Assembly: GCA_049999725.1 (NCBI GenBank)
Contig: JBNGIS010032334.1
Coordinates: 1-49,347, forward strand
Direction: 5' to 3'
DNA from: Haplomitrium mnioides
Taxonomy: Eukaryota; Marchantiophyta; Haplomitriopsida; Calobryales
DNA: 49,347 bases
Both the position numbers and the translations under genes were made by a program. This document shows, one piece after another, positions 11,701-26,344 of this stretch. Each line of letters starts with the position of its first letter. Within the stretch, counting starts at the first letter, position 1. Below the pieces are notes generated by a model. The model was given only the letters and a program-made list of their open reading frames with translations, was not told the origin of the DNA and did not search any database.

Positions 11701-14700
11701 GGTGTTATGTCTTTGCTCTGAAGAAAGCAAGAGGATTTTGATGAGACCACACATAAATAGGATTTCATATTATATTCATGACTATGAATTATTTGGTGGC
11801 ATTTTTTCCCTGAGAAGAAAGCGGGAGGGTTTTGATGACACCATACATTAATAGGATTTCATATTATGTTCATACTAATGAGTTATATGGTGGTGTTTTT
11901 TCCTTGAGAAGAAAACCGGAGGGTTTTTATGAGACTACATACAAATAGGATTTCGTATTATATTCATACCTATGAATTTTGTGGTGGTATTTTCTCCCGA
12001 TAAAGAAAGCATGAGGGTTTTGATGAGACCCCACATAAATAGGATTTCATATTATGTCTATACCTATAAATTATATGGTGGTATTTTTTCCCTTTGAAGA
12101 AAGTAGAAGTGTTTTGATGAGAGCACACATAAATAGGATTTCATATTATGCTCACACCTATGAATTATGTGGTGGTGTTTTTTCCCTCAAAAGAAAGCGG
12201 AAGGGTTTTGATAAGACCACACATAAATAAAATTTCATATTTTGTTCATACATATGAATTATGTGGTGGTGTGTTTTCCCTAAGAAGAAAGTGGGAGGTT
12301 TAGATGAGACCACACATAAATAAGATTTCATATTATGTTCATACTTATGAATTATATGGTGGTATTTTTTCCCTAAGAGGGAACAAAAAAGGTTTACATG
12401 ATACCACACATAAAAAGAATTTCATATTATCTTCATATCTACGAATTATGTGGTGGTATTTTTTTCTGTCAGAAGAAAGCGGGAGGGTTTTGATGAGACC
12501 ACACGTAAATAGGATTTTATATTATATTCATACGTATGAATTACGTGGTGGTATTTTCTTACTGAGAAGAAAGGAGGAGGGTTTTAGTGAGACCACGCAT
12601 AAAAGGATTTCATATTATTTTCATACTGATGAGTTATGTGGTGGTAATTTCTCCCTCAAAAGAAAGCGGGAGAATTTTGATGAGACCTCACATAAAAAGG
12701 ATGTCATAATATGTTTATACATATGAATTTTGTGATGGCATTTTATCCCTCAGAAAAAAAAGGGAGGGTTTTGATGACACCACACACAAATAGGATTTCA
12801 CATTACTTTCATACATATGAATTATGTGGTGTTTCTTTATCCCTCTCAAGAAAGTGAAAGGGTTTTTATGAGGCCACACATAAATAGGATTTCATATTCT
12901 GTTCATACCAATGAATTTTATGGTGGTGTTTTTTCCTTCACAAGAAAGGTGGAGGTTTTTTATAAGACCACACATAAATAGAGTTTTATATTTTGTTCAT
13001 ACCTATAAATTATGTGGTGGTGTTTTTTTCCCTCAGAAGCAAGCGGGAGGGTTTTGATGACACCACAGATAAATAGGATTTTATTTTATATTCATATCTA
13101 TGAATTACATGGTGGTATTTTTGCACTGAGAAGAAAGCCAAAGGGTTTTGATAAGACATCAAATAAATAGGATTTCATAATATATTCATACCTATGAATT
13201 ATGTGGTGGTTTGTTTACGCTCTGAAGAAAGCGGGAGGGTTTTGATGACACCACACATAAATAGGATTTCATATTGTATTTATAGCTATGAATTATATGG
13301 TGGTTTTTTTTCCTCACAAGAAAGTGGAAGGGATTTTATGAGACCACACATAAATAGGATTTCATATTATGTTCATATCTATGAATTATGTGGTAGTATT
13401 TTCTCCCTCTAAAGAAAGTGGGAGGGTTTTTATGAGACCACATATAAATAGGATTTCATATTATGTTCATACCTATGAATTATGTGATGGTGGTTTTTTC
13501 CCTTAGAAGAAGAAAGTGGGAGGGTTTTGATGAGACCACACGTAAATAAGATTTCATATTATGTTCATACCTATGAATTATTTGGTGGTAATTTTTCCGT
13601 GAGAAGAAAGAGGGTAGGTTTTCGTGAGACCACACATAAAAAGAATTTCATGTTGTCTTCATACCTATGAATTATGTGGTGGTTTTTCTTTTCCCTTAGA
13701 AGAAAGTGGGAGGGTTTTGATGAGACCATACATAAATAGGATTTCATATTGTGTTCATACCTATGAATAATGTGGTGGTAATTTTTCCTGACAAAAAAGC
13801 CGAATGGTTTTGATAAGACCACACATAAATAGGATTTGATAATATGTTCATACATATGAATTATGTGGTGGTACTTTTTCCCTTAGAAGAAAGTGGGAGG
13901 GTTTTGATGAGACCACACATAAACAGGATTTCATATTGTGTTCATACCTATGAATGATGTGGTGGTAATTTTTCCCTCAAAAAAAAGCGGAAGGGTTTTT
14001 ATGAGACCACATATAAATAGGATTTCATATTATATTCATACCTATGAATTATATAGTGGTGTTTTTTCCCTCGAACAAAGGCGGGAGGGTTTCGATGAGA
14101 CCATTCATATATAGGATTTCATGTTATGTTCATACGTATGAATTACATGGTGGTGGCTTTTCCCTCGGAAGAAAGCGGAAGGGTTTTGATGAAACCACAC
14201 ATATATAAGATTTCATATTATGTTCACACCTATGAATTATATGGTGGTGTATTTTCCCTCAGAAGAAAGCGAGAGGGTTTTGATGAGACTAGACATAAAT
14301 AGGATTTCATATTATATTCATATCTATGAATTATGTTGTGGTTTGCTTTCAATAGGAAGAAAGCAAGAGGGTTTTAATGAGACCACACATAAATATGATT
14401 TCATATTATGGTCACACATATGAATTATGTGGTGGAATTTTTTCCCTCAAAAGAAGGCAAGAGGATTTTGATGAGACCACACATAAATAGGATTTTATAT
14501 TATGTTCATACCTATCAATTATCTTGTGGTATTTTTCATTGAGAAGAAAGCACGAGGGTTTTAGTAAGAGCACACACAAATAGGATTTCATATTATGTTC
14601 ATACCTATTATGTTCATATGTTCATACTTATGAGTTTTGTGATGGTATCTTTTCCCTTTAAAGAAAGCCGGAGGGTTTTGATGAGACCACACATAAATAG

Positions 14701-16047
14701 GATTTCACATCATGTTCATACCTTTGAATTGTGTAGTGTTTTCTTTTCCCTCTCAACAATGCCGAAGGGTTTTTATGAGACCACACATAAAAGATTTCAT
14801 ATTTTGTTCATACCCATGAATTATATGGTGGTGTTTTTTTCCCTCGGACAAAAGCAGGAGGGTTTTGATGAGACCACACATAAATAAAATCTCATATTTT
14901 GTTCATACCTATGAATACTTTGGTGGTGTTTTCTCTCTCAGAAAATGGAGGGTTTTGATGACACCACAAATAAATAGGATTTCATTTTATGTTCATACCT
15001 ATGAATTACATGATGATATTTTTTTGCCCTGAGAAGAAAGCCAAAGGGTTTTTATGAGACGACACATAAATAGGATTTCACATCATATTCATACCTATGA
15101 ATTTTATGGTGGTGCTTTTTCCCTTGAACGAAGGCAGGAGGTTTTTGATGAGACCACACAAAAATAAAACTTCACATTTTGTTCATACCTATGAATTATG
15201 TGGTGGTGTTTTTTTCCTTAGAAGAAAGCAATAGGGTTTTGATGAGACCACACATAATAGGATTTCATATTTTGTTCATACCTATGAATTATGTGGTGGT
15301 TTTTTTCCCTCATAAGAAAGCGGGAGGGTTTTAATGAGACGACATATAAATAGGATTTCATATTATGTTCATACCTATGAATTATATGGTGGTATTTTCT
15401 CCCTCAAAAGAAAGCGTGAGAATTCTGATGAGACCAGACATCAAAAAGATGTTATAATCTGTTCATATATATGAATTATGTGATGGTAGTTTTTCCCTCA
15501 AAACAAAAGCGAGAGGGTTTTGATGAGCCCACACATAAATAGGATTTCACATTATGTTCAGACCTATGAATTAGGTGGTGTTTTTTTTCCCTCTGAAGAA
15601 AGCGGAAGGGTTTTTATGAGGCCACACATAAATAGGATTTCATATTATGTTCATACCTATGAATTTGATGGTGGTATTTTTTCTCGCACACAAAGGGAGG
15701 AGGTTTGTTATAAGACCACACACAAATAAAACTTCACATTATGTTCATACCTATAAATTATATGGTGTTTTTTTTCCCTCAGAAGAAAGCCGAAGGGTTT
15801 TGTTGACACCACACAAAAATAGGATTTCAGATTATGCTCATACTTATGAATTACATGGTGGTATTTTTGCCTTGAGAAGAAAGCCGGAGGGTTTTTATGA
15901 GACCACATATAAATACGATTTCATATTATATTCATACCTATGAATTATCTGCTTGTATTTCTTTACTGAGAAGAAAGCGGGAGGTTTTTAGTGAGACTAC
16001 ATATAAATAACATTTCATATTATATTCATACCTATTAATTATGTGGT

Positions 16048-16097
16048 GGTATTTTCTCCCTCAAAAGAAAGCGGGAGGATTTTGATTTTGTGATGGT
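16048..16097 (+). repeat. Half-length (47-bp) satellite unit, first of four
   Basis: The GGT of the GTGGTGGT block at 16048 is followed by the next equivalent GGT only 47 bp later, because the segment from GAGACCACAC to the following GAATT is missing. The junction reads GATTTTGATTTTGTG, consistent with a microhomology deletion. The same junction recurs near 23101, 24655 and 30889, marking these positions as copies of one ancestral event. Confidence 0.8.
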
Positions 16098-18459
16098 ATT
16101 GTTTTTCCTCTGAAGAAATCGGGAGTGTTTTGATGAGACCACCTATAAATAGGATTTCATATTATATTCATTCCTATGAATTATATGGTGGTGGTTTTTC
16201 CCTCAAAAGAAAGTAGAAGGGTTTTGATGAGACCACACATAAATAGGATTTTATATTATATTCATACCTATGAATTATGTGGTGGTTTTTTCTTCCCTCA
16301 TAAGAAAGCGGGAGAGTTTTGATGAGACCACACATAAATAGGATTTCAAATTGTATTCATACCTATGAATTATCTGCTGGTATTTCTTTAAAGAGAAGAA
16401 AGCGGGAGGGTTTTAGTGAGACCACACATAAATAGGATTTCATATTATGTTCATACTTATGAATTATGTGGTGGTATTTTCTCCCACAAAAGAAAGTAGG
16501 AGGATTTTGATGAGGCCACACATAAGAAAGATGTTATAGTATGTTCATACATGTGAAATATGTGATGGTATTTTTTCCCTAAAAACAAAAGTGGGAGGGT
16601 TTGATGAGACCACACATAAATAGGATTTCACATTATGATCATACCTATGAATTATATGGTGTTTTTATTTCCCTTTGAAGAAAGCGGAATAGTTTTCATG
16701 AGACCACATATAAATAGAATTTCATATTTTGTTCCTACCCATGAATTATATGGTGGTGTTTTTTCCCTCAAACAAAAGCAAGAGGGTTTTGATGAGATCA
16801 CATAGAAATAAAATTTCATATTTTGTTCATACCTATGAATTATGTGGTGGTGTTTTTTCCCTTAGAAGAAATCCGAAGGGTTTTCCTGACACCACACAAA
16901 AATAGGATTTCAGATTATGTTCATACTTATGAATTACATGGTGGTATTTTTGCCCTGAGAAGAAAGCGAGAGGGTTTTTATAAGACCACATATAAATAGG
17001 ATTTCATATTATACTCATACCTATGAATTACATTGGGGTATTTTTTGGCTCTGAAGAAAGCATGAGGGTTTTGATGACACCACACATAAATAGGATTTCA
17101 TATTTTGTTCATACTTATGATATATGTGGTGGTGTTTTTTTCCTCAAAAGAAAGCTGGAGGGTTTTGATGACACCACACATAAACAAGACTTCTAATTAT
17201 GTTCATACCTATGAATTTTATGGTGGTGTTTTTTCCCTCGTACAAAGGCGGAAGGTTTTTTATGAGACCACAGAGAAATATAACTTCACATTATGTTCAT
17301 ACCTATGAATTATATGGTGGTGTTTTTTCCCTCGAAAGAAAGTGGAAGGGTTTTGATGAGACCACACATAAATAGGAATTCATATTATGTTCATCCCTAT
17401 GAATTATATGGTGGTTTTTTTCCCTTATAGGAAAGTGGGAGGGTTTTGATAAGACCACATATAAATAGGATTTCATATTATATTCATACCTATGAATTAT
17501 GTGGTGGTATTTTTTTATTGAGAAGAAAGCGGGAGCGTTTTAGTGAGACCACACATAAATAGGATTTCATATTTTGTTCATACCTATGAGTTATGTGGTG
17601 GTATTTTCTCCCTAAAAAAAAACCGCGAGGATTTTGATGAGACCACACATAAAAATGATGTCCTAATATGTTCATATATATGAATTATGTGATGGTATTT
17701 TTTCCCAAAAAAAAAGAAACGTGAGGGTTTTGATGAGATCACACATAAATAGAATTTCACTTTATGTTCATATCTATGAATTATGTGGTGTTTTTTTTTC
17801 CCTCTGAAGAAAGCGGAAGGGTTTTTATGAGGCCACATATAAATAGGATTTCATATTATGTTCATACCTATGAATTTTATGGTGGTGTTTTTCCCCTCAC
17901 ACGAAGGGAGGAGGTTTCTGATGAGACCACACACAAATAAAACCTAACATCATGTTCATACCTATGAATTATGTGGTTGTGCTTTGTCCCTTAGAAGATA
18001 GTGGTTTTTCCCTCAGAAGAAAGTAGGAGGGTTTTCATGAGACTAAACATAAATTGGGTTTCATACTATCTTCATATCGATGAATTATATGGAGCTGTTT
18101 TTTCCCTTTCAAGAAAGCAGGAGGGTTTTGATGAGACCACACATAAATAGGATTTCATATTATGTTCAAACCAATGAATTATATGGTGGTATTTTTTCCT
18201 TTAGAAGAAAGCAGGAGGGTTTTGATGAGACCACACATAAATAGGATTTCATATTATGTTTGTACCTATGAATTATGTGGTGCTGTTTTTTTTTCCTCAA
18301 AAGAAAGCGGCACGGCTTTGATGAGACCACAGATAAACAGGATTTCATTTTTTGCTCATACCAATGAATTATGTGGTGGTATTTTTTTTGTCTGAGGAAA
18401 GTAGAAGGGTTTTGATAAGACCACACATAAAAAGGATTTCATATTATGTTCATACCTAT

Positions 18460-21400
18460 GACTTATGTGGTGGTCTTTTTTACCTGATAAGAAAGGAGAA
18501 GGGTTTGATGAGACGACACATAAATAGGATTTCATATTAAATTCATATCAATGAATTATGTGGTGGTAATTTTCCCCTCTGAAGAAAGCCGGAGGGTTTG
18601 GATAAGACCATACATAAAGAGGATTTCATATTATGATTATACCTATGAATTATATGGTGGTATTTTTTCCCTCACAACAAAGCAGGAGGGTTTTGATAAG
18701 ACCACACATAAAGAGGATTTCATATTATGTTTATACCCATGAATTATGTCGTTGTATTTTTTCCCTCTGAAGAAAGCAAGAGGGTTTTGATGAGACCTCA
18801 CATAAATAGGATTTTGTATTATGTTCGTACCTATGAACTATGTGGTGGTATTTTTTCCCTCATAGGAAAACGGAGAGTGTTTTGATGAGACCACATATAA
18901 ATAGGATTTCATGATATGTTTATGTCGATGAATTATGTGTTCGTATTGTTTCCCTCTGAAGAAAGGAGGAGAGTTGTGATTAGACCACACGTAAAAAGGA
19001 TTTCATATTTTGTTCATACCTATAAATTAAATGCTGGTATTTTTTTCCCTCAGAAGAAAGCGGGAGGGTTTTGATAAGACCACAAGTAAAGAGGATTTCA
19101 TATTATATTCATACCTTGGAACTATGTGGTGGTGGGTTTTCCCTTACAAAAAAGTGAGAGGGTTTGATGAGACCATACATAAATAGGATTTCATATTATG
19201 TTTATACTTATGAATTATGTGTTGGTATTCTTTCCCTCAGAAGAAAGCAGGAGTGTTTTGACAAGACTACACATAAGAAGGATTTCATATTATGTTCATA
19301 CTTACGAATTATGTTGTGGTTTTTTTTCCCTCAGAAAAAAGCAGGAGGGTTTTATGAGACCACACATAAATAAGATTTCATATTATATTCATATCTATGA
19401 ATTATTTGGTGGTAATTTCCCCCTTAGAAGAAAGCCATAGGGTTTTGATAAGACCACACTCAAAGAGGATTTCATATTATGTTCATACCAATGAATTATG
19501 TGGTCGTATTTTTCCCCTAGGAAGAAAGTAGAAGGATTAGATTTCACCACACATAAACAAGATTCCATACTATGTTCATACTTATGGATTATCTGGTGGT
19601 ATTTTTTCCCTCTGAAGAAAGTGGAACGGTTTTTATAAGACCACACATAAATAGGATTTCATATTATGTTCATACCTATGAATTATGTGGTGGTATTTTT
19701 TCCCTCAGAAGAAAGCGAGACAGTTTGATGAGACCACACATAAATAGGATTTCATAATATGTTTATATCTATGAATTATGTGTTCGTATTCTTTCCCTTT
19801 GAAGAAAGGAGGAGAGTTTTGATTAGACCACACATAAATAGGATTTCATATTATGTTCATACCTACGAATTATGTTGTGGTATTTTTTCCCTAAAACCAA
19901 AGTGGGAGGGTTTGATGAGACCACACGTAAAAAGGATTTCACAACATGTTTATACCTATCAAATATGTTGTGGTTTTTTTTTCCCTTAGAAGAAAGCGGG
20001 AGGGTTTTGATGAGACCAGACATAAATAGCATTTCATATTATGTTTTTACCTATAAATTATATGGTGGTATTTTTCTCCTTAGAAGAAAGGGCCGGGTTT
20101 TTATAAGACCAAACTAAAATAGGATTTCATACTATATTCATACTTATGAATTATGTGGTGGTATTTCCTGCGTCAGAGGAAAGCGGAAGGGTTTTGACAA
20201 GACCACACATAAAAATGATTTCATATTATGTTCATACCTATGACTTAAATGGTGGTACTTTTTCCCTCAGAATAGAGTGGGAGGGTTTGATGAGACCACA
20301 GATAAATAGGATTTCATACTATGTTCATGCCTTGGAATTATGTGGTGGTATTTTTTTCCCTCAGAAAAAAACGCAAGGGTTTTGATAAAACCATACAAAA
20401 AGAAGATTTCATATTGTGTTCACACTTATGAATTATATGGTGGTACTTTTCCCCTCAGAAGAAAGCGAGAGGATTTAATGACACCACACATAAATAGGAT
20501 TTCATATTATGTTTATACGTATGAAATATGTGTTAGTAATCTTTCCCTCAAGAGAAAGTGGGAGGGTTTTGATGAGACCACACATAAATAGGATTTCATA
20601 ATATGTTCATACCTATGAAATATGTAGTGGTGTTTTTTCTCTCACAAGAAATTGGGAGGGTTTTGATCAGACCACACATAAACATGATTTCATATTATGT
20701 TCATACCTATGAATTGTGTGGTTGTCTTTTTTCCCTCAAAAGAAAAAAAGTGGTTTTTGATGAAACCGCACATACATAAAGTTTCATATCATGTTCATGC
20801 TTATGAACTATGTGGTGGTATTTTTTCCCTCAGAAGAAAGCGGGAGTGTTTTCATGAGACCACACATAAACAAAATTTCATATTATGTTCATACTTATGA
20901 ATTATGTGGTGGTGTTTTTTCCCTCAAAAGAAAGCCGGAGGGTTTCGATGAGACGACACATTAATAGGATTCCATATTATGTTCATACCTATGAATTATG
21001 TGGTAGTGTTTTCTCCATTGGAACAAAGCAGGATGGTTTTGACGAGACCACATATAAATAGGATTTCATATTATGTTCATACCTATGAATTATGTGGTGG
21101 TCCTTTTTCCTTTAGAAGAAAAAGAGAGGGTTTTGATAAAGCCACACATAAATAAAGTTTCATATTAGGTTCATACTTATGAATTATATGGTGGTATTGG
21201 ATCCCTGAGAGAAAATGAGAGGGTTTTCATGAGACCGCACATAAATAAAATTTCATATTATGTTAATACTTATGAATTATGTGGTGCTGTTTTTTCCCTC
21301 GGAAGAGAGCCGGAGGTTTTTTATGAGACCAAACACAAATAGGATTTCATGTAATGTTCATGCCTATGAATTATGTGGTGGTATTTTTTCCCTCAAAAGA

Positions 21401-23680
21401 AAGTGGAAGGGTTTTATGAGATCACACGTAAATAAAATTTCATATTATGTTCATACCTCTGAACTATGTGGTGGTATTTTATCCCTTTGAAGAAAGCAAG
21501 AGGGTTTTGATGAGATCGAACATAAATAGGATTCTATTTTATCTTCACACCTATGAAATATGTGATGGTATTTTTTCCCTCTAAAGAAAACGGGAGCGTT
21601 TTGATGAGACCACACACAAATAGGATTTCATATTATGTTTATATCTAAGAATTATGTGGTGGTGCTTTTTCCCCCAAAAGAAAGCGGGAGTGTTTTCATG
21701 AGACCACAGATAAATAGAATTTCATATTATATTCACACCTATTAATTTTTTCGTGGTATTTTTCTAGTCTTAAGACAACGGGAGTGTTTTGATCAAACCA
21801 CACATATATAGGATTTCATATTATGTTTATACCTATGAATTATGTGCTGGTGTTTTTCCCCTTAGAAGAAAGCGGGAAGGTTTGATGACATGACACATAA
21901 ATAGGATTTCATATTATGTTCATACATATAAATTATGTGGTGGTGTTTTTTTCCTCAAAAGAAAGCTGGAGTATTTTGATGAAACCACACATAAACAGGA
22001 TTTCTAAATATGTTCATACCTATGAATTTTATAGTGGTGTTTTTTCCCTCACACGAAGGCAGAAGGTTTTTGATGAGACCACACAGAAATAAAACTTCAC
22101 AATATGTTCATACCTATGAATTATATGGTGGTGCTTTCTCCCTCACAAGCAAGCGGAAGGGTTTTGATGAGACCACACATAAATAGGAATTCATATTATG
22201 TTGATCCCTATGAATTATGTGGTGGTTTTCTATCCCTTAAAAGAAAGTGGGAGGGTTTTGATGAGACCACATATAAATGGGATTTTATATTATATTCATA
22301 CCTATGAATTATGTGGTGGTATTTGTTTTTTGAGAAGAAAGCAGGAGGGTTTTAGTGAGACCACGCATAAATAGGATTTCATATTTTGTTCATACCTATG
22401 AGTTATGTGGTGGTATTTTCTCCCTCAAAAGAAAGCGTGAGGATTTTGATGAGACCACACATAAAAACGATGTCGTAATATGTTCATATATATGAAATAT
22501 GTGATGGTGTTTTTTCCCTAATGAAAAAGAGGGAGGGTTTTGATGAGATCACACATAAATAGAATTATACTTTATGTTCATATCTATGAATTATGTGGTG
22601 TTTTTTTTTCCCTCTGAAGAAAGCGGAAGGGTTTTTATGAGGCCACACATAAATAGGATTTCATATTATGTTCATACCTATGAATTTTATGGTGGTGTTT
22701 TTTCCCTCACACGAAGGGAGGAGGTTTCTGATGAGACCACACACAAATAAAACCTAACATTATGTTCATACCTATGAATTATATGGTGGTGTTTTTTCCC
22801 TTAGAAGATAGTGGAAGGGCTTTGATGAGACCACACATAAATAGGATTTCATATTTTGTTCATACCTATGAATTATGTGGTGGTTTTTTTTCCCTCATAA
22901 GAAAGCGGGAGAGTTTTCATGAGACCACACATAAATAGGATTTCATATTATATTCATAACTATGAATAATCTGGTGGTATTTCTTTACTGAGAAGAAAGC
23001 GGGAGGTTTTTAGCGAGACTACATATAAATAGGATTTCATATTATGTTCATACCTATGAATTATGTGGTGGTATTTTCTCCCTAAAAACAAAAAGCGGGA
23101 GGATTTTGATTTTGTGGTGGTATTGTTTTTCCTCTCAAGAAATCGGGAGTGTTTTGATGAGACCACCCATAAATAGGATTTCATATTACATTCATGCCTA
23201 TGAGTTATATGGTGGTGGTTTTTCCCTCAGAAGAAAGTAAGAGGGTTTTGATGAGACTACACATAAATAGGATTTCATACTATCTTCATACCTATGAATT
23301 ATATGGAGTTGTTTTTTCCCTTTCAAGAAAGCAAGAGGGTTTTGATGAAACCAAAAATAAATAAAAATTCATATTATGTTCGTACTTATGAATTATGTGG
23401 TGGTCTTTTTTCCCTCATAAGAAAGCGAGAGGGTTTTGATAAGACCACATATAAATAGGATTTTATATTTTGTTCATACTTATGAATTATGTGGTGATTT
23501 TTTTCCCATTAGAAGAAACCCGAATAGGTTAGGTGAGACCACACATTACTAGGATTTTATGTTATATTCATACATATTTATTATGTGGTGGTGGTTTTTC
23601 CCTACGAAGAAAGTGGGAGGGTTTTAATAAGACCATACATAAATAGGATTTCATATTATGTTCATACCTATGAATTATAT
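18460..23680 (+). repeat. Higher-order satellite block, copy A
   Basis: Private variants inside monomers are shared in the same order with copies B and C. Three anchors (GAAAGGGCCG at about 20086, GTAATGTTCATGCC at 21351, CTAGTCT at 21764) recur exactly 7,887 bp later in copy B. Near 22.4 kb the offset drops to 7,792, so one monomer was gained or lost between the copies. Block limits are approximate. Confidence 0.8.
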
Positions 23681-25560
23681 GGTGGTGTTTTTTCCCTTTG
23701 AAGAAAGGGGAAGGGTTTTGATAAGACCACACATAAATAGGATTTCATATTATGTTGATCCCTATGAATTATCTGGTGGTTTTTTTTCCCTGAAAAGAAA
23801 GTGGGAGGGTTTTGATGAGACCACATATAAATAGGATTTTATATTATATTCATACCTATGAATTATGTGGTGGTATTTTTTTATTGAGAAGAAAGAGAGA
23901 GGGTTTTAGTGAGACCACACATAAATAGGATTTCATATTTTGTTCATACCTATGAGTTATGTGGCGGTATTTTCTCCCTCAAAAGAAAGCGCGAGGATTT
24001 TGATGAGACCACACATAAAAATGATGTCCTAATATGTTCATATATATGAATTATGTGATGGTATTTTTTCCCTAAATAAAAAGTGGGAGGGTTTTGATGA
24101 GATCACATATAAATAGAATTTCACTTTATGTTCATATCTATGAATTATGTGGTGTTTTTTTTCCCTATGAAGAAAGCGGAAGGGTTTTTATAAGGCCACA
24201 CATAAATAGGATTTCATATTATGTTCATACCTATGAATTTTATGGTGGTGTTTTTTCCCTCACACGAAGGGAGGAGGTTTCTGATGAGACCACACACAAA
24301 TAAAACCTAACATTATGTTCATAGATTTGAATTATGTGGTGGTGTTTTTGCCCTTAGAAGATAGTGGAAGGGCTTTGATAAGACCACACATAAATAGGAT
24401 TTCATATTTTGTTCATACCTATGAATTATGTGGTGGTTTTATCTCCCTCATAGGAAAGCGGGAGAGTTTTCATGAGACCACACATAAATAGTATTTCATA
24501 TTATATTCATAACTATGAATTATCTGCTGGTATTTCTTTATTGAGAAGAAAGCGGGAGGTTTTTAGTGAGACTACATATAAATAGGATTTCATATTATGT
24601 TCATACATATGAATTATGTGGTGGTATTTTCTCCCTCAAAGAAAAAAACGGGAGGATTTTGGTTTTGTGGTGGTATTTTTTGTCCTCTCAAGAAATCAGG
24701 AGTGTTTTGATGAGACCACCCATAAATAGGATTCCATATTATATTCATACGTATGAATTATATGGCGGTGGTTTTTCCCTCAGGAGAAAGTAGGAGGGTT
24801 TTGATAAGACTACACATAAATAGGATTTCATACTATCTTCATACCTATGAATTATATGGAGCTGTTTTTTCCCTTTCAAGAAAGCAAGAGGGTTTTGATA
24901 AAACCAAAAATAAATAAAAATTCATATTATGTTCGTACTTATGAATTATGTGGTGGTCTTTTTTCCCTCACAAGAAAGCGAGAGGGTTTTGATGAGATCA
25001 CATATAAATAGGATTTTATATTTTGTTCATACTTATGAGTTATATGGTGGTATTTTTTCCCTTAGAAGAAACCCGAATAGTTTAGGCGAGACCACACATT
25101 ACTAGGATTTCATGTTATATTCATACCTATTTATTATGTGGTGGTTTTTTTCCCTACGAAGAAAGTGGGAGGGTTTTGATAAGACCGGTTATATATAGGA
25201 TTTCATATTATGTTCATACCTATGAAATATGTGGTGGTATTTTTTCCCTGTGAAGAAAGCAGAAGGGTTTTGATAAGACCAGAGATAAATAGGATTTCAT
25301 ATTATGTTCATACCTATGAATTATATGGTGGTGTTTTTTCCATCACAAGAAAATGGGAGGGTTTGATGAGACCACACATAAATAGGATTTCATATTATGT
25401 TCATACCTATGAATTATGCGGTGGTATTTTATCCCTCAGAACAAAGCGGGAGGGTTTTGATAAGACCACACATAAAGAGGATTTCATATTATATTCATAC
25501 CCATGAATTATGTCATTGTATTTTTTCCCTCTCAAGAAAGTAAGAGGTTTTTGATAAGAC
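22450..25560 (+). repeat. Tandem duplication of about 1,555 bp inside the array
   Basis: Distinctive monomers at 22500-23590 reappear in order at 24055-25140. One is the variant with GAAACCCGAATAG and TATTTATTATGTGG, seen near 23515 and again near 25070. The 1,555-bp shift is about 16.5 monomers, explained by the half-length unit inside each copy. The same set occurs again at about 30300-31380. Confidence 0.75.
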
Positions 25561-26344
25561 CGCACATAAAAAGGATTTTATATTATACTCGTACCTATGA
25601 ATTTTGTGGTGTTATTTTCTCCCTCTTTAGAAAACGGAAGTGTTTTGATGAGACCACATATAAATAGGATTTCATATTATGTTCATACCTATGAATTATA
25701 TGCTGGTATTTTTTTCCCTTAGAAGAAAGCGGAAGGGTTTTGATCAGACCACAAATAAAGAGGATTTCATATTATGTTCATACCTTTGAATTATGTGCTG
25801 GTGGTTTTTCCCTTACATAAAAGCGAGAGGGTTTGATAAGACCACACATAAATAGGATTTTATATTATGTGTATACATATGAATTATGTGTCGATATTCT
25901 TTCCCTCAGAAGAAAGTAGGAGTGTTTTGATAACACCAGACATAAGAAGGATTTCATATTATGTTCATACCTACGAATTATGTTGTGGTATTTTTTCCCT
26001 CAGAAGAAAACGCGAGAGTTTGATGAGACCACACAAAAATAGGATTTCATATTATATTCATATCTCTTAATTAATTGGTGGTAATTTTCCACTCAGAAGA
26101 AAGCCGGAAGGTTTAAATAAGACCACACATAAATAGAATTTCATATTATGTTCATAGCTATGAATTATGTGGTCGTACTTTTCCCCTCAAAAGAAAGCAA
26201 AAGGGTTTGATTTCACCACACATAAATAGGATTTCATACTATGTTCATATCTATGAATTATGTGGTGGTATTTTTTCCCTTTGAAGAAAGCGGAACGGTT
26301 TTGATAAGACCACATATAAATAGGATTTCATATTATGTTCATAC

